Positions 1-5,850 of a stretch of DNA of 6,838 nt are shown piece by piece. A program made the position numbers and the translations under genes. Source of the DNA: an uncultured Phascolarctobacterium sp. (GTDB lineage Bacteria; Bacillota; Negativicutes; Acidaminococcales; Acidaminococcaceae). The number at the start of each line of letters is the position of its first letter. Positions within the stretch are counted from its first letter, which is position 1. Where the stretch lies: NCBI RefSeq assembly GCF_937920985.1, contig NZ_CALDXR010000022.1, positions 1 to 6,838 on the forward strand, written 5' to 3'. The notes under the pieces were generated by a model. It ran no database searches. It was not told the origin of the DNA and saw only the letters and a list, made by a program, of their open reading frames with translations.

Positions 1-48
1 GAAAGTACTTGGCTGGAAGCGGCCTGGGAGGATAGATAGCTGCCGGTT
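1..48 (+). rRNA. rrf: 5S rRNA, 3' part (5' part lies outside the window)
   Basis: The first 48 bases resemble the 3' half of bacterial 5S rRNA. The TACTTGG segment (6-12) is followed by a GGCTG/CGGCC-type hairpin arm, then a GGGAG..TAG strand and the terminal GCTGCCGG (39-46), which would close helix I with the missing 5' end. This matches the layout seen in clostridial and Negativicutes 5S genes. A strong terminator follows within a few bases, as expected at the end of an rRNA operon. The exact 3' end is approximate. Two loop-E-region positions differ from the common bacterial pattern (GAAAGTA instead of GATGGTA, and GAGGATAG instead of GAGAGTAG). Confidence 0.8.
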
Positions 49-50
49 AG

Positions 51-84
51 AAAAACAGCTCATGCATTGCATGAGCTGTTTTTT
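51..84 (+). terminator. Rho-independent terminator of the rRNA operon
   Basis: A perfect inverted repeat has its left arm at 54-66 (AACAGCTCATGCA) and its right arm at 68-80. An A-run lies before it and a T-run runs to 84, so A/T pairs can extend the stem. It sits directly behind the 5S gene and ends that transcript. The A-run on the left would let it work on the opposite strand too. Confidence 0.92.
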
Positions 85-104
85 CTATATGTAGATACTT
101 AAAT

Positions 105-133
105 TTGCACTTTTTCTCTGGATAGTATATAAT
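105..133 (+). promoter_or_regulatory. Sigma-70-type promoter for the 265-3204 gene cluster
   Basis: TTGCAC at 105-110 and TATAAT at 128-133 are separated by 17 bp: a consensus -10, a -35 with four of six matches to TTGACA, and optimal spacing. Transcription would start near 140, giving a leader of about 125 nt before the ATG at 265. It lies just after the rRNA terminator, so the downstream genes do not need read-through from the rRNA operon. Confidence 0.75.
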
Positions 134-147
134 ATCTAAAGAATTTT

Positions 148-171
148 CCCAAAACCGGGCGAAATTTTGGG
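148..171 (+). promoter_or_regulatory. Leader hairpin upstream of the ADP-ribosylglycohydrolase gene
   Basis: CCCAAAA (148-154) can pair with TTTTGGG (165-171) across a 10-nt loop. The hexamer GGGCGA occurs at 157-162 and again at 169-174, a 12-bp period that overlaps the hairpin. There is no T-run after it, so it does not look like a terminator. It lies in the predicted 5' leader and could be an RNA element or an operator, but no known riboswitch class is recognised. The rest of 172-252 shows nothing I can name. Confidence 0.3.
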
Positions 172-252
172 CGAGCAACGTAACTATAGATGAAATCAAT
201 TTAGGGAGAAATATTTCAAAGATGAAGTATTAAATCCTGGTGTCTTGGCTAC

Positions 253-259
253 GAGGTGA
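253..259 (+). promoter_or_regulatory. Ribosome binding site that fixes the start at 265
   Basis: GAGGTGA lies 5 nt before ATG 265. The in-frame GTG at 256 falls inside this Shine-Dalgarno sequence, so the longer reading from 256 is unlikely and the ATG at 265 is preferred. Confidence 0.75.
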
Positions 260-264
260 AAAAT

Positions 265-1599
265 ATGTCCTACGAAGAAAACAAAACTAACGCTTCTAAT
301 ATTGAAATCATTCCTTGTGAAAGAATAAATTGCAAGGGAGCAGCTTCATGTGTGCTTAACATCAATTCATATATGAATGTATATGAGTTTGAAGACAAAA
401 TCATGAAGTATATGTGTAATATGCGCCCTGTCATGGACGAATTCATCTGCGTAAATCTTGATGTAATTGCAGATAGACCCGTCGACTTCATCCAAAGTCT
501 GGTTGAAGGATATATTCGCTATGATGGCGTACATATCAAGAAAAACTATCGTGTTGAGTATGGCAAAATGGATAAAGAGGGCAATAATCATATCTATGTT
601 CTTGAAGCACCAGATGGAGCGTGCGACTATGATATGGCAGTCTCTGTCTTTGCTATGGTGTGCATTGAAGAAAAAGCTCCTTCAGACTGGCACTGGAAAG
701 AGATAACTGAGCAAGTGTTTGCTAAGAAAGAGGAAAGTACAGAAGTCATGCATGTTGAAGGGATTGACTGGAAGGAAGCAGCTTTGCTTAAAAGAAAGAT
801 GCGCCGTGTGTTAGGTGCTATTATTGGCGATATCGTTGGTTCTGTATATGAATTCAATGAAATAAAAACGAAAGATTTTCCATTATTCTCCAAGCATTGC
901 TGCCCAACTGATGATAGCATGATGACGTTGGCTATTGCGAGTGCTTTGGTAGAATGTGAGAAAGATTACAGCAAACTTGCTGCTGAAACGATAAAACAAA
1001 TGCAGCTTTGGGGAATGAGATATCCTAAGGCGGGTTACGGAAGTATGTTTTCTGATTGGCTTAGAACGAACGATCCGCAGCCTTATAATAGTTTTGGCAA
1101 TGGTTCAGCTATGCGTGTTAGCCCAGTAGCTTACGTTGCTAAATCTATAGAAGAAGTGAAGGAACTGTCTAGAATTGTTACTAGCGTTACGCATAACCAT
1201 CCAGAAGGGATAAAGGGTGCTGAAGCTACTGCAGTTGCAACATATATGGCTTTACATGGAAGCAAGAAAGAAGAAATTTTTACTGTGATAGATAATGAAT
1301 ATTATCCGATGAACTTCACGCTAGACGAAATCCGTGCTGATTACGAATTTAATGAAACGTGTCAGGAGACTGTTCCGCAGGCGTTAAAAGCTTTTTTCGA
1401 AGCGACTGATTTTGAAGATGCAATTAGAAACGCAGTATCTATCGGTGGAGATAGTGATACAATTGCAGCTATAACAGGTGCGGTTGCAGGTGCTTATTAT
1501 GGTGTACCTTATCGAATTGAACAGCAGGCGTTGAAATACATGGATGGATTACAGAAAAAAGCTTATCGCTTATTTTGTTCATCATTTATGTTTAAATAA
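265..1599 (+). CDS. ADP-ribosylglycohydrolase family protein with an extra N-terminal domain
   Basis: This is a 444-aa two-part protein. Residues about 180-435 form a full DraG/ARH-type ADP-ribosylglycohydrolase. Visible motifs are GAIIGDIVGS (184-193), TDDSMMT (215-221, metal ligands), GNGSAMRVSP (278-287), THNHPEG (309-315) and GGDSDTIAAITGA (394-406, second metal site). The family hydrolyses ADP-ribose bonds on proteins, nucleic acids or small molecules using two divalent metal ions, and all the expected acidic residues are present, so the domain is probably active. Residues 1 to about 170 form a separate domain that I do not recognise. It is not a signal peptide, has no obvious membrane segment, and ends in a charged linker (KKEES...). 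The protein is probably cytosolic. The next gene starts 34 bp downstream with its own strong ribosome binding site, so the two are likely co-transcribed. GC is low, especially in the N-terminal half. The target of the hydrolase cannot be told from the sequence. Confidence 0.88.
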   Translation: MSYEENKTNASNIEIIPCERINCKGAASCVLNINSYMNVYEFEDKIMKYMCNMRPVMDEFICVNLDVIADRPVDFIQSLVEGYIRYDGVHIKKNYRVEYGKMDKEGNNHIYVLEAPDGACDYDMAVSVFAMVCIEEKAPSDWHWKEITEQVFAKKEESTEVMHVEGIDWKEAALLKRKMRRVLGAIIGDIVGSVYEFNEIKTKDFPLFSKHCCPTDDSMMTLAIASALVECEKDYSKLAAETIKQMQLWGMRYPKAGYGSMFSDWLRTNDPQPYNSFGNGSAMRVSPVAYVAKSIEEVKELSRIVTSVTHNHPEGIKGAEATAVATYMALHGSKKEEIFTVIDNEYYPMNFTLDEIRADYEFNETCQETVPQALKAFFEATDFEDAIRNAVSIGGDSDTIAAITGAVAGAYYGVPYRIEQQALKYMDGLQKKAYRLFCSSFMFK

Positions 1600-1619
1600 A
1601 AACCAGTTTTGTGCGCTTT

Positions 1620-1626
1620 GGAGGTG
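1620..1626 (+). promoter_or_regulatory. Ribosome binding site that fixes the start at 1634
   Basis: GGAGGTG lies 7 nt before ATG 1634. This near-perfect site argues against the longer open frame beginning at 1544, which would overlap the C-terminal end of the upstream gene by 56 bp. Confidence 0.8.
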
Positions 1627-1633
1627 CTTTATA

Positions 1634-2620
1634 ATGACTATTTGGAGATCGCATATTAAAATAGTTGGTAGTCTTGGTGGGAGTCGCATTGATCTTTGCC
1701 TTAATAAAAGTGTATTGGCTATGGGGTGGTCGCTTAGTGATAGGCATTTAGAGGGAAATAATATCAATGAAACTGACAAGCAAAAGATTCAGAAACAGCG
1801 TTCAGGTATTAAATCTTATGATGATTATGCGGCATTGATTAAAGAGTGGAATGTTTATGGTGGTAGTGTTGATGATAATGTAAGAAGATTATATTATAAT
1901 GTAAAACCTGATGATTTGGTGTGGATACGTGATAAGGGAATTTACTATATTGGTAGAGTTGGCGAGAATAGTCAATGGATTTATGATAGTAGTCGAGAGT
2001 TGTTAGATAGGGATTCTACTACACAACGAACAGATATCGAATGGATAAAAGTAGGCGATGAATCTAGTGTTCCTGGCGCAGTCACAATAGCATTTATTCG
2101 TGGTAAAACGCTACAACGTATAGCTTCTAGGGAAGTAGAAACTTTTTCAAAGCATTATTATAATACAATAATGAAAAAAGAACATTATCAAGGTTTAGCT
2201 ATTGAACCTAATAAAGAAACTTTGTATTCTCTGTTGTCACCAACTGATTGTGAGGATTTAGTGTGTGCGTATTTATTCTCTGAATATAAATATATAGTGA
2301 TTCCGTCAACGAATAAGAAATCTACAGAGCTTTATGAGTGTGTTTTGCTTGATCCTGAAGATAGAAGTCACGTATATATTCAAGTTAAAAAAGGTAATGT
2401 AGATATTGATGCAAACGACTTTAGGCATTTGCAAGGCAAGGTTTTCTTATTTACGAGCGAAGGAACAGTAAAAAATTTTGATTCCAATAATAAGAATGAG
2501 AATATAGAACAAATATCGCCAGAAGAATTGTTCAAGTTTGCTATGTCTGATGCAGCAACAAATATTGTTTCTGATAGCATTAGCTATTGGACAGAATATA
2601 TGCGGAAGGCATTGAAATGA
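1634..2620 (+). CDS. Putative EVE/PUA-like plus Mrr-like PD-(D/E)XK (QxK) nuclease
   Basis: This is a 328-aa protein. The N-terminal part (about 1-165) has the pattern DDLVWIRDKGIYYIGRV (93-109), then a WIYD turn, then R-x-D-I-E-W (132-137) and VPGAV (146-150). This resembles the EVE/PUA-like domains found at the front of some restriction-type nucleases, which read modified bases or tRNA. The C-terminal part (about 200-330) has DCEDLV (205-210), then YEC (234-236) and IQVKKG (249-254). I read these as a helix acid, the acid E235 and a Q250-x-K252 pair of the PD-(D/E)XK fold in its QxK (Mrr-like) form. Both domain calls come from pattern reading, not alignment. The start is set by the site at 1620. 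The gene is strikingly AT-rich (lines sampled at 27-38% GC) against about 53-67% in the next gene, suggesting horizontal acquisition. It follows the ADP-ribosylglycohydrolase gene by 34 bp and overlaps pcp by 4 bp. A role in nucleic-acid defence is inferred, not shown. Confidence 0.65.
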   Translation: MTIWRSHIKIVGSLGGSRIDLCLNKSVLAMGWSLSDRHLEGNNINETDKQKIQKQRSGIKSYDDYAALIKEWNVYGGSVDDNVRRLYYNVKPDDLVWIRDKGIYYIGRVGENSQWIYDSSRELLDRDSTTQRTDIEWIKVGDESSVPGAVTIAFIRGKTLQRIASREVETFSKHYYNTIMKKEHYQGLAIEPNKETLYSLLSPTDCEDLVCAYLFSEYKYIVIPSTNKKSTELYECVLLDPEDRSHVYIQVKKGNVDIDANDFRHLQGKVFLFTSEGTVKNFDSNNKNENIEQISPEELFKFAMSDAATNIVSDSISYWTEYMRKALK

Positions 2621-3204
2621 AATCTCTTCTTCTCACCGCCTTCGATCCCTTTGCCCATTACACGCTCAATCCGTCTTGGGAAGCGGTCAAGGCTTTACCC
2701 GAAACTATCAACAACTACCATATACACAAGCTGCGCCTGCCGAACATCTTCAATCTCGCTCCACGTCTGCTTTTGGAAGAGGCCGAGCGCGTGCAGCCCG
2801 ACGTTATCCTGCTGACGGGCATGAACAGTGGCTCGACAGATGTGGAAATCAACCTTGCCGCGCTCAACATTAAGGATGCGTTCATCGAAGACAACATGGG
2901 CCGCAGGCCGTGGAATGAGCCAATTCTTGCTGACGCCCCCGCCGCCTACTTTGCTACGATTCCTGTACATGAAATAGTCCGCTCTTTACGTGCGCAGAAG
3001 TTGCCCGTGCAGCTGGAGTTTGCTTCCGGCGGCTATGTCTGCAACGAAATTTTTTACCGTGCTGCCCATGCTTACGCCGGTACGACAACGAAAGTGGGCT
3101 TTGTACATGTGCCGCTCTTGCCGGAAATGGTGTTTGACGAAAGCCTTGCTAGGCCTATAGAAGAAACCAGCGCGATTTTAAAAGCTATTATCGAGTGTCT
3201 TTAA
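2617..3204 (+). CDS. pcp: Pyroglutamyl-peptidase I (C15 family), possibly with altered active site
   Basis: The family removes N-terminal pyroglutamate from peptides in the cytosol. The 195-aa product begins MKSLLLTAFDPF and continues NPSWEAVKALP, the signature N-terminus of Pcp, and is slightly shorter than usual (about 200-215). The catalytic Cys is present at 142 (YVCNE) and the His at 164 (GFVHVP). The third member of the triad, Glu81 of the Bacillus enzyme, falls on Asn79 in an ungapped reading, with a Glu two residues earlier (E77). The usual GQAGGR stretch reads GMNSGS and the DARIPDN stretch reads DAFIEDN. Activity is therefore uncertain. The ATG at 2617 overlaps the upstream stop as ATGA and has GGAAGG at 2604-2609 as ribosome binding site, inside the upstream gene. 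No separate promoter is visible, so expression probably depends on the upstream promoter and translational coupling. GC is far higher than in the two genes before it. Confidence 0.85.
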   Translation: MKSLLLTAFDPFAHYTLNPSWEAVKALPETINNYHIHKLRLPNIFNLAPRLLLEEAERVQPDVILLTGMNSGSTDVEINLAALNIKDAFIEDNMGRRPWNEPILADAPAAYFATIPVHEIVRSLRAQKLPVQLEFASGGYVCNEIFYRAAHAYAGTTTKVGFVHVPLLPEMVFDESLARPIEETSAILKAIIECL

Positions 3205-3207
3205 TAT

Positions 3208-3245
3208 GAGCCATACAGCGTGAAGCTGTCTGGCTTTTCTTTTTT
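3208..3245 (+). terminator. Rho-independent terminator after pcp
   Basis: AGCCA-t-ACAGC (3209-3219) pairs with GCTGT-c-TGGCT (3225-3235) around a 5-nt loop with one mismatch, followed by a T-rich tail to 3245. It begins 4 bp after the pcp stop and ends the transcription unit that starts near 140. Confidence 0.9.
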
Positions 3246-3303
3246 CGCAAAGCTTCTGCTGAATTTGTATGCTTATCCGCTATTCTTTTTGCTTCTTACG
3301 CGT

Positions 3304-3309
3304 TATAAT
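3304..3309 (+). promoter_or_regulatory. Candidate -10 box for the alkA-ogt-MFS genes
   Basis: A perfect TATAAT lies 31 bp before the predicted start codon at 3341 and after the pcp terminator, where a new promoter is needed. The hexamer 17 bp upstream (TATTCT, 3281-3286) is a poor -35, and an overlapping TATACT at 3315-3320 is an alternative -10, so the exact promoter is unsure. Confidence 0.4.
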
Positions 3310-3340
3310 ATCATTATACTTTCAGAAGGCAGGTGCAGCG

Positions 3341-3982
3341 ATGTACTTTCAATACGGCGAAACGGAAATAAATTATCTTAAGCGCAAAGATAAAAGGCTT
3401 GCTTTGGCTATAGAGCAAATCGGTCATATTGAGCGTAAACTGGACGCTAATCTTTTTGCTGCTGTTGTACGTCATATTGTCGGTCAGCAGATATCATCCA
3501 AGGCGCAGGCAACTGTTTGGGCGCGTTTGGAAGCAAAGCTGATAACAGTTACACCTATGGTGATATATGCTGCTTCGGCTGATGAGCTGCAGGCCTTAGG
3601 CATGAGCCTGCGTAAGGCGGAATACATCAAGGATTTTGCGCGCAAAATAATCAATGGCGAGTTTGATTTGCAGGCAGTGGAGCATATGAGCGATGCAGAG
3701 GCGATTACAGCGTTGAGCAGCCTGAAGGGTATCGGTAAATGGACGGCAGAAATGATATTACTGTTCTGCCTGCAGCGACCGGATATTTTAAGCTTTGATG
3801 ATTTGGCAATTCAGCGCGGTTTGCGGATGCTATATCATCACCGTAAAATAACCCGCGAGCTGTTTAATAAATATCAAAAACGTTACAGCCCCTACGGCAG
3901 TACGGCAGCCATTTACCTTTGGGCGATTGCCGGCGGTGCGATAGAGGGCATGAAGGATTATGCGCCTGCGAAAAAACGTTAA
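3341..3982 (+). CDS. alkA: DNA-3-methyladenine glycosylase II-type (AlkA/HhH-GPD) enzyme
   Basis: This is a base-excision repair glycosylase that removes alkylated bases such as 3-methyladenine from DNA. The 213-aa protein is the short form, without the extra N-terminal domain of the 282-aa E. coli AlkA. Visible features are HIVGQQISSKAQA (45-57) in the first conserved helix region, the helix-hairpin-helix LKGIGKWTA (128-136), and the following SFDDLAIQRG (151-160), where the second Asp (D154) is the likely catalytic residue. I chose ATG 3341, giving MYFQYGE..., because AGGTG (3331-3335) lies 5 nt upstream. The frame stays open upstream to 3269, but that stretch would encode a hydrophobic tail unlike the family and covers the candidate promoter. 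The gene is followed 55 bp later by ogt with no terminator between, so they are likely co-transcribed as a DNA-alkylation repair unit. Confidence 0.88.
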   Translation: MYFQYGETEINYLKRKDKRLALAIEQIGHIERKLDANLFAAVVRHIVGQQISSKAQATVWARLEAKLITVTPMVIYAASADELQALGMSLRKAEYIKDFARKIINGEFDLQAVEHMSDAEAITALSSLKGIGKWTAEMILLFCLQRPDILSFDDLAIQRGLRMLYHHRKITRELFNKYQKRYSPYGSTAAIYLWAIAGGAIEGMKDYAPAKKR

Positions 3983-4027
3983 ATTATAAGGGTTCGATTT
4001 CCTTTAGTGTTACAACGCAAAATAAAT

Positions 4028-4032
4028 GAGGT
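4028..4032 (+). promoter_or_regulatory. Ribosome binding site that fixes the ogt start at 4038
   Basis: GAGGT lies 5 nt before ATG 4038. The upstream in-frame ATG at 4026 overlaps this motif and has no good site of its own, so the shorter protein (MLYYKKISSPLGEI) is preferred. That start also matches the usual N-terminus of the family. Confidence 0.7.
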
Positions 4033-4037
4033 TGAAT

Positions 4038-4571
4038 ATGTTGTACTATAAAAAGATTTCTTCGCCTTTAGGCGAGATAACCTTACGGAGCAATGGGCAG
4101 GCTTTAACAGGTTTATGGTTTGCAGACGATAAGCATTATGGCGACAAAGATATTCAAGATGCGCAAAATGCGGAGCTGCCTGTCTTTGCACTTGCCGAAA
4201 AGTGGTTGGCGGAATATTTCGCAGGCTGTGAGCCGAAAGTAAATGTACCTTTGCAGTTTACCGGCAGTGATTTTCAGGAACGTGTCTGGAAAATATTGCA
4301 AAACATACCTTATGGCAGCCTCATTACTTATGGCGATATTGCGCGCGAAATTGCAGCGCAGCGTGGTCTTGCGCGCATGTCGGCGCAGGCTGTGGGCGGT
4401 GCTGTAGGTCGTAATCCGCTCTGCATTATTATTCCCTGCCATCGCGTAATAGGTGCTAATGGCAGCCTTACCGGCTATGGCGGCGGTATGTGGCGCAAGC
4501 TGCGTCTGCTGGAGCTAGAAAAGATTGATATGAGTAAATTAACTGTACCGACAAAGGGTACAGCGTTATAA
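4038..4571 (+). CDS. ogt: Methylated-DNA--[protein]-cysteine S-methyltransferase
   Basis: This is a suicide repair protein that moves the methyl group from O6-methylguanine (or O4-methylthymine) in DNA to its own cysteine. The 177-aa product has the small N-terminal ribonuclease-H-like domain (about 1-75) and the C-terminal DNA-binding and catalytic domain. FQERVWKILQNIPYG (79-93) and the TYGDIA helix (97-102) lead to the active-site IPCHRV (132-137), with the acceptor Cys at 134. GSLTGYGGG (142-150) and the KLRLLELE end follow. The position of the human Arg128 finger is Gln117 here (SAQAVGG), a form I recall from other Firmicutes. It follows alkA by 55 bp and precedes the transporter gene by 11 bp, whose ribosome binding site overlaps the ogt stop codon, so the three probably form one operon. 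No Ada-type regulatory domain is attached. Confidence 0.95.
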   Translation: MLYYKKISSPLGEITLRSNGQALTGLWFADDKHYGDKDIQDAQNAELPVFALAEKWLAEYFAGCEPKVNVPLQFTGSDFQERVWKILQNIPYGSLITYGDIAREIAAQRGLARMSAQAVGGAVGRNPLCIIIPCHRVIGANGSLTGYGGGMWRKLRLLELEKIDMSKLTVPTKGTAL

Positions 4572-4582
4572 AGGAGTTTTTT

Positions 4583-5761
4583 ATGAATAAAATGTATTAT
4601 CCTGTTGTCGCTTTGGCATTGGGACATCTTGTTACCGATATGCAGGCGGGTGCGCTGCCTATCGTTTTACCGCAGCTGAAGGAGCTGTTTTCCTTGAGCT
4701 ATTCACAATTGGCGGCGATTGTGCTACTGCAAAATATTATGTCATCTGTTATTCAGCCGGCCTTCGGCTATCTTACCGACAGGCGCTCGCTGCCGCGCTT
4801 CCTGCCGCTTTGCGCGGCGCTGGCAGGCGCGGGCTTCGCCTTTGTAGGCTGGGTTTCCAGCTACACGCTGCTTTTATGCACGGTTATTTTTATCAGCCTG
4901 GCGAGCGCTACCTATCACCCGCAGGCTTCTAAAACAGTCAACTTTTTGAGTGATGACACCAATCGCACGAAGAATATGGGCTTGTTTTCTATCGGCGGTA
5001 ATGCGGGTATGGCGGTGGGCTCTATCTTCATGACCTTCCTTTTAGGCTTGGCCGGCGGCATTCACAATACTATGTATTTCGCTATCCCTGGTCTGCTTGT
5101 TTTCTTGCTGATGGCAAAAGCCATGCCGGATTATATCCGTGTCAACAAGGAGCATGAGGTGCAGCAGGCTAAGAAGGCTGCTGACGGTACAAGCGAAAAA
5201 ATGTCGTATTTTGCGCTTTTCCTGATTTTGTTCTATATCTTCATGCGTTCTTCTATTCACAGCGGTATTTCAACATATCTGCCGTTGTATTTTATGAAGT
5301 TCCGTGGCTTTGAGGCAGTGTTCTCCAGCAGTCTTGTTTCCGGCTTCCTCTTAGGCGGTGTAGCCGGTACATATGTAGGTTCAATTTTGAGCGACAGGCT
5401 GGGAGCACGCAAAATTCTCTTGGGCTCTATTACGCTGAGCATTCCGGCGATTTACTGTATTACGATTGCTACGACTAAGCTTTTTGCTATGGCTTCTGTT
5501 GTTATTGCAGGCTTCTGCATCATCGGCTCCTTTGCGACTACCATTATTATTGCGCAGTGTATGATGCCGAATAATGTGGGCATGGCGTCCGGTCTGACAA
5601 TCGGCTTCAGCGTTGGCTTAGGTGGCTTTGGCGTGACGATTCTCGGCGTGCTGGCCGATAAGTTCGGCCTGCCGATGGTTATGCAGCTTTTGGTGTGGTT
5701 GCCGATTGTAGCGGCGATTACGGCTATTTGGATTCCGATACCGAAAAAGCTGCAAAAATAA
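4583..5761 (+). CDS. fsr: MFS transporter, fosmidomycin-resistance (Fsr) type
   Basis: This is an inner-membrane drug/proton antiporter-like protein of 392 aa, about the length of E. coli Fsr (406), with roughly 12 membrane segments in two halves split by a charged loop (about 182-207). Family marks include GHLVTDMQAGALPIVLP (14-30), SSVIQPAFGYLTDR (54-67, motif A), YHPQA (111-115), SIGGNAGMAVGS (136-147) and, in the second half, GSILSDRLGARK (266-277). Fsr exports fosmidomycin in E. coli; the natural substrate here cannot be read from the sequence. AAGGAG at 4571-4576 lies 6 nt before the ATG and overlaps the ogt stop, pointing to translational coupling. Its place behind two alkylation-repair genes might be functional or chance. 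No terminator is visible after it, so some read-through into the next gene is possible. Confidence 0.88.
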   Translation: MNKMYYPVVALALGHLVTDMQAGALPIVLPQLKELFSLSYSQLAAIVLLQNIMSSVIQPAFGYLTDRRSLPRFLPLCAALAGAGFAFVGWVSSYTLLLCTVIFISLASATYHPQASKTVNFLSDDTNRTKNMGLFSIGGNAGMAVGSIFMTFLLGLAGGIHNTMYFAIPGLLVFLLMAKAMPDYIRVNKEHEVQQAKKAADGTSEKMSYFALFLILFYIFMRSSIHSGISTYLPLYFMKFRGFEAVFSSSLVSGFLLGGVAGTYVGSILSDRLGARKILLGSITLSIPAIYCITIATTKLFAMASVVIAGFCIIGSFATTIIIAQCMMPNNVGMASGLTIGFSVGLGGFGVTILGVLADKFGLPMVMQLLVWLPIVAAITAIWIPIPKKLQK

Positions 5762-5850
5762 GATAGTTTATGTTGAATAATGCTTGCTGAAATTTTCTGG
5801 TCTGTCTTATGTAAATCATATTATAAATTTTTATAGAGGGGTATTTTCTT

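Noticed and set aside
1544..1633. Upstream extension of the second module gene, in frame to 1544
   Set aside because: It overlaps the C-terminal coding end of the previous gene in another frame, and a near-perfect ribosome binding site at 1620-1626 supports ATG 1634.
1609..1635. TATAAT at 1630-1635 with TTGTGC at 1609-1614 as an internal promoter
   Set aside because: The spacer is only 15 bp and the -10 overlaps the start codon at 1634, so a transcript from it would lack the start site.
3269..3340. Longer N-terminus for the AlkA-type protein
   Set aside because: The added 24 residues are hydrophobic and unlike the family, they cover the likely promoter, and the ATG at 3341 has a suitable ribosome binding site.
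4386..4388. Gln in place of the arginine finger in Ogt (residue 117)
   Set aside because: Striking against the human protein, but the SAQAVGG form is, to my knowledge, common in Firmicutes methyltransferases, so it is not a sign of inactivation.
3979..4442. Minus-strand open frames opposite ogt, and similar ones opposite rarD, pcp and the MFS gene
   Set aside because: They lie antisense to well-recognised genes, have low-complexity or unfamily-like translations and no convincing ribosome binding sites.
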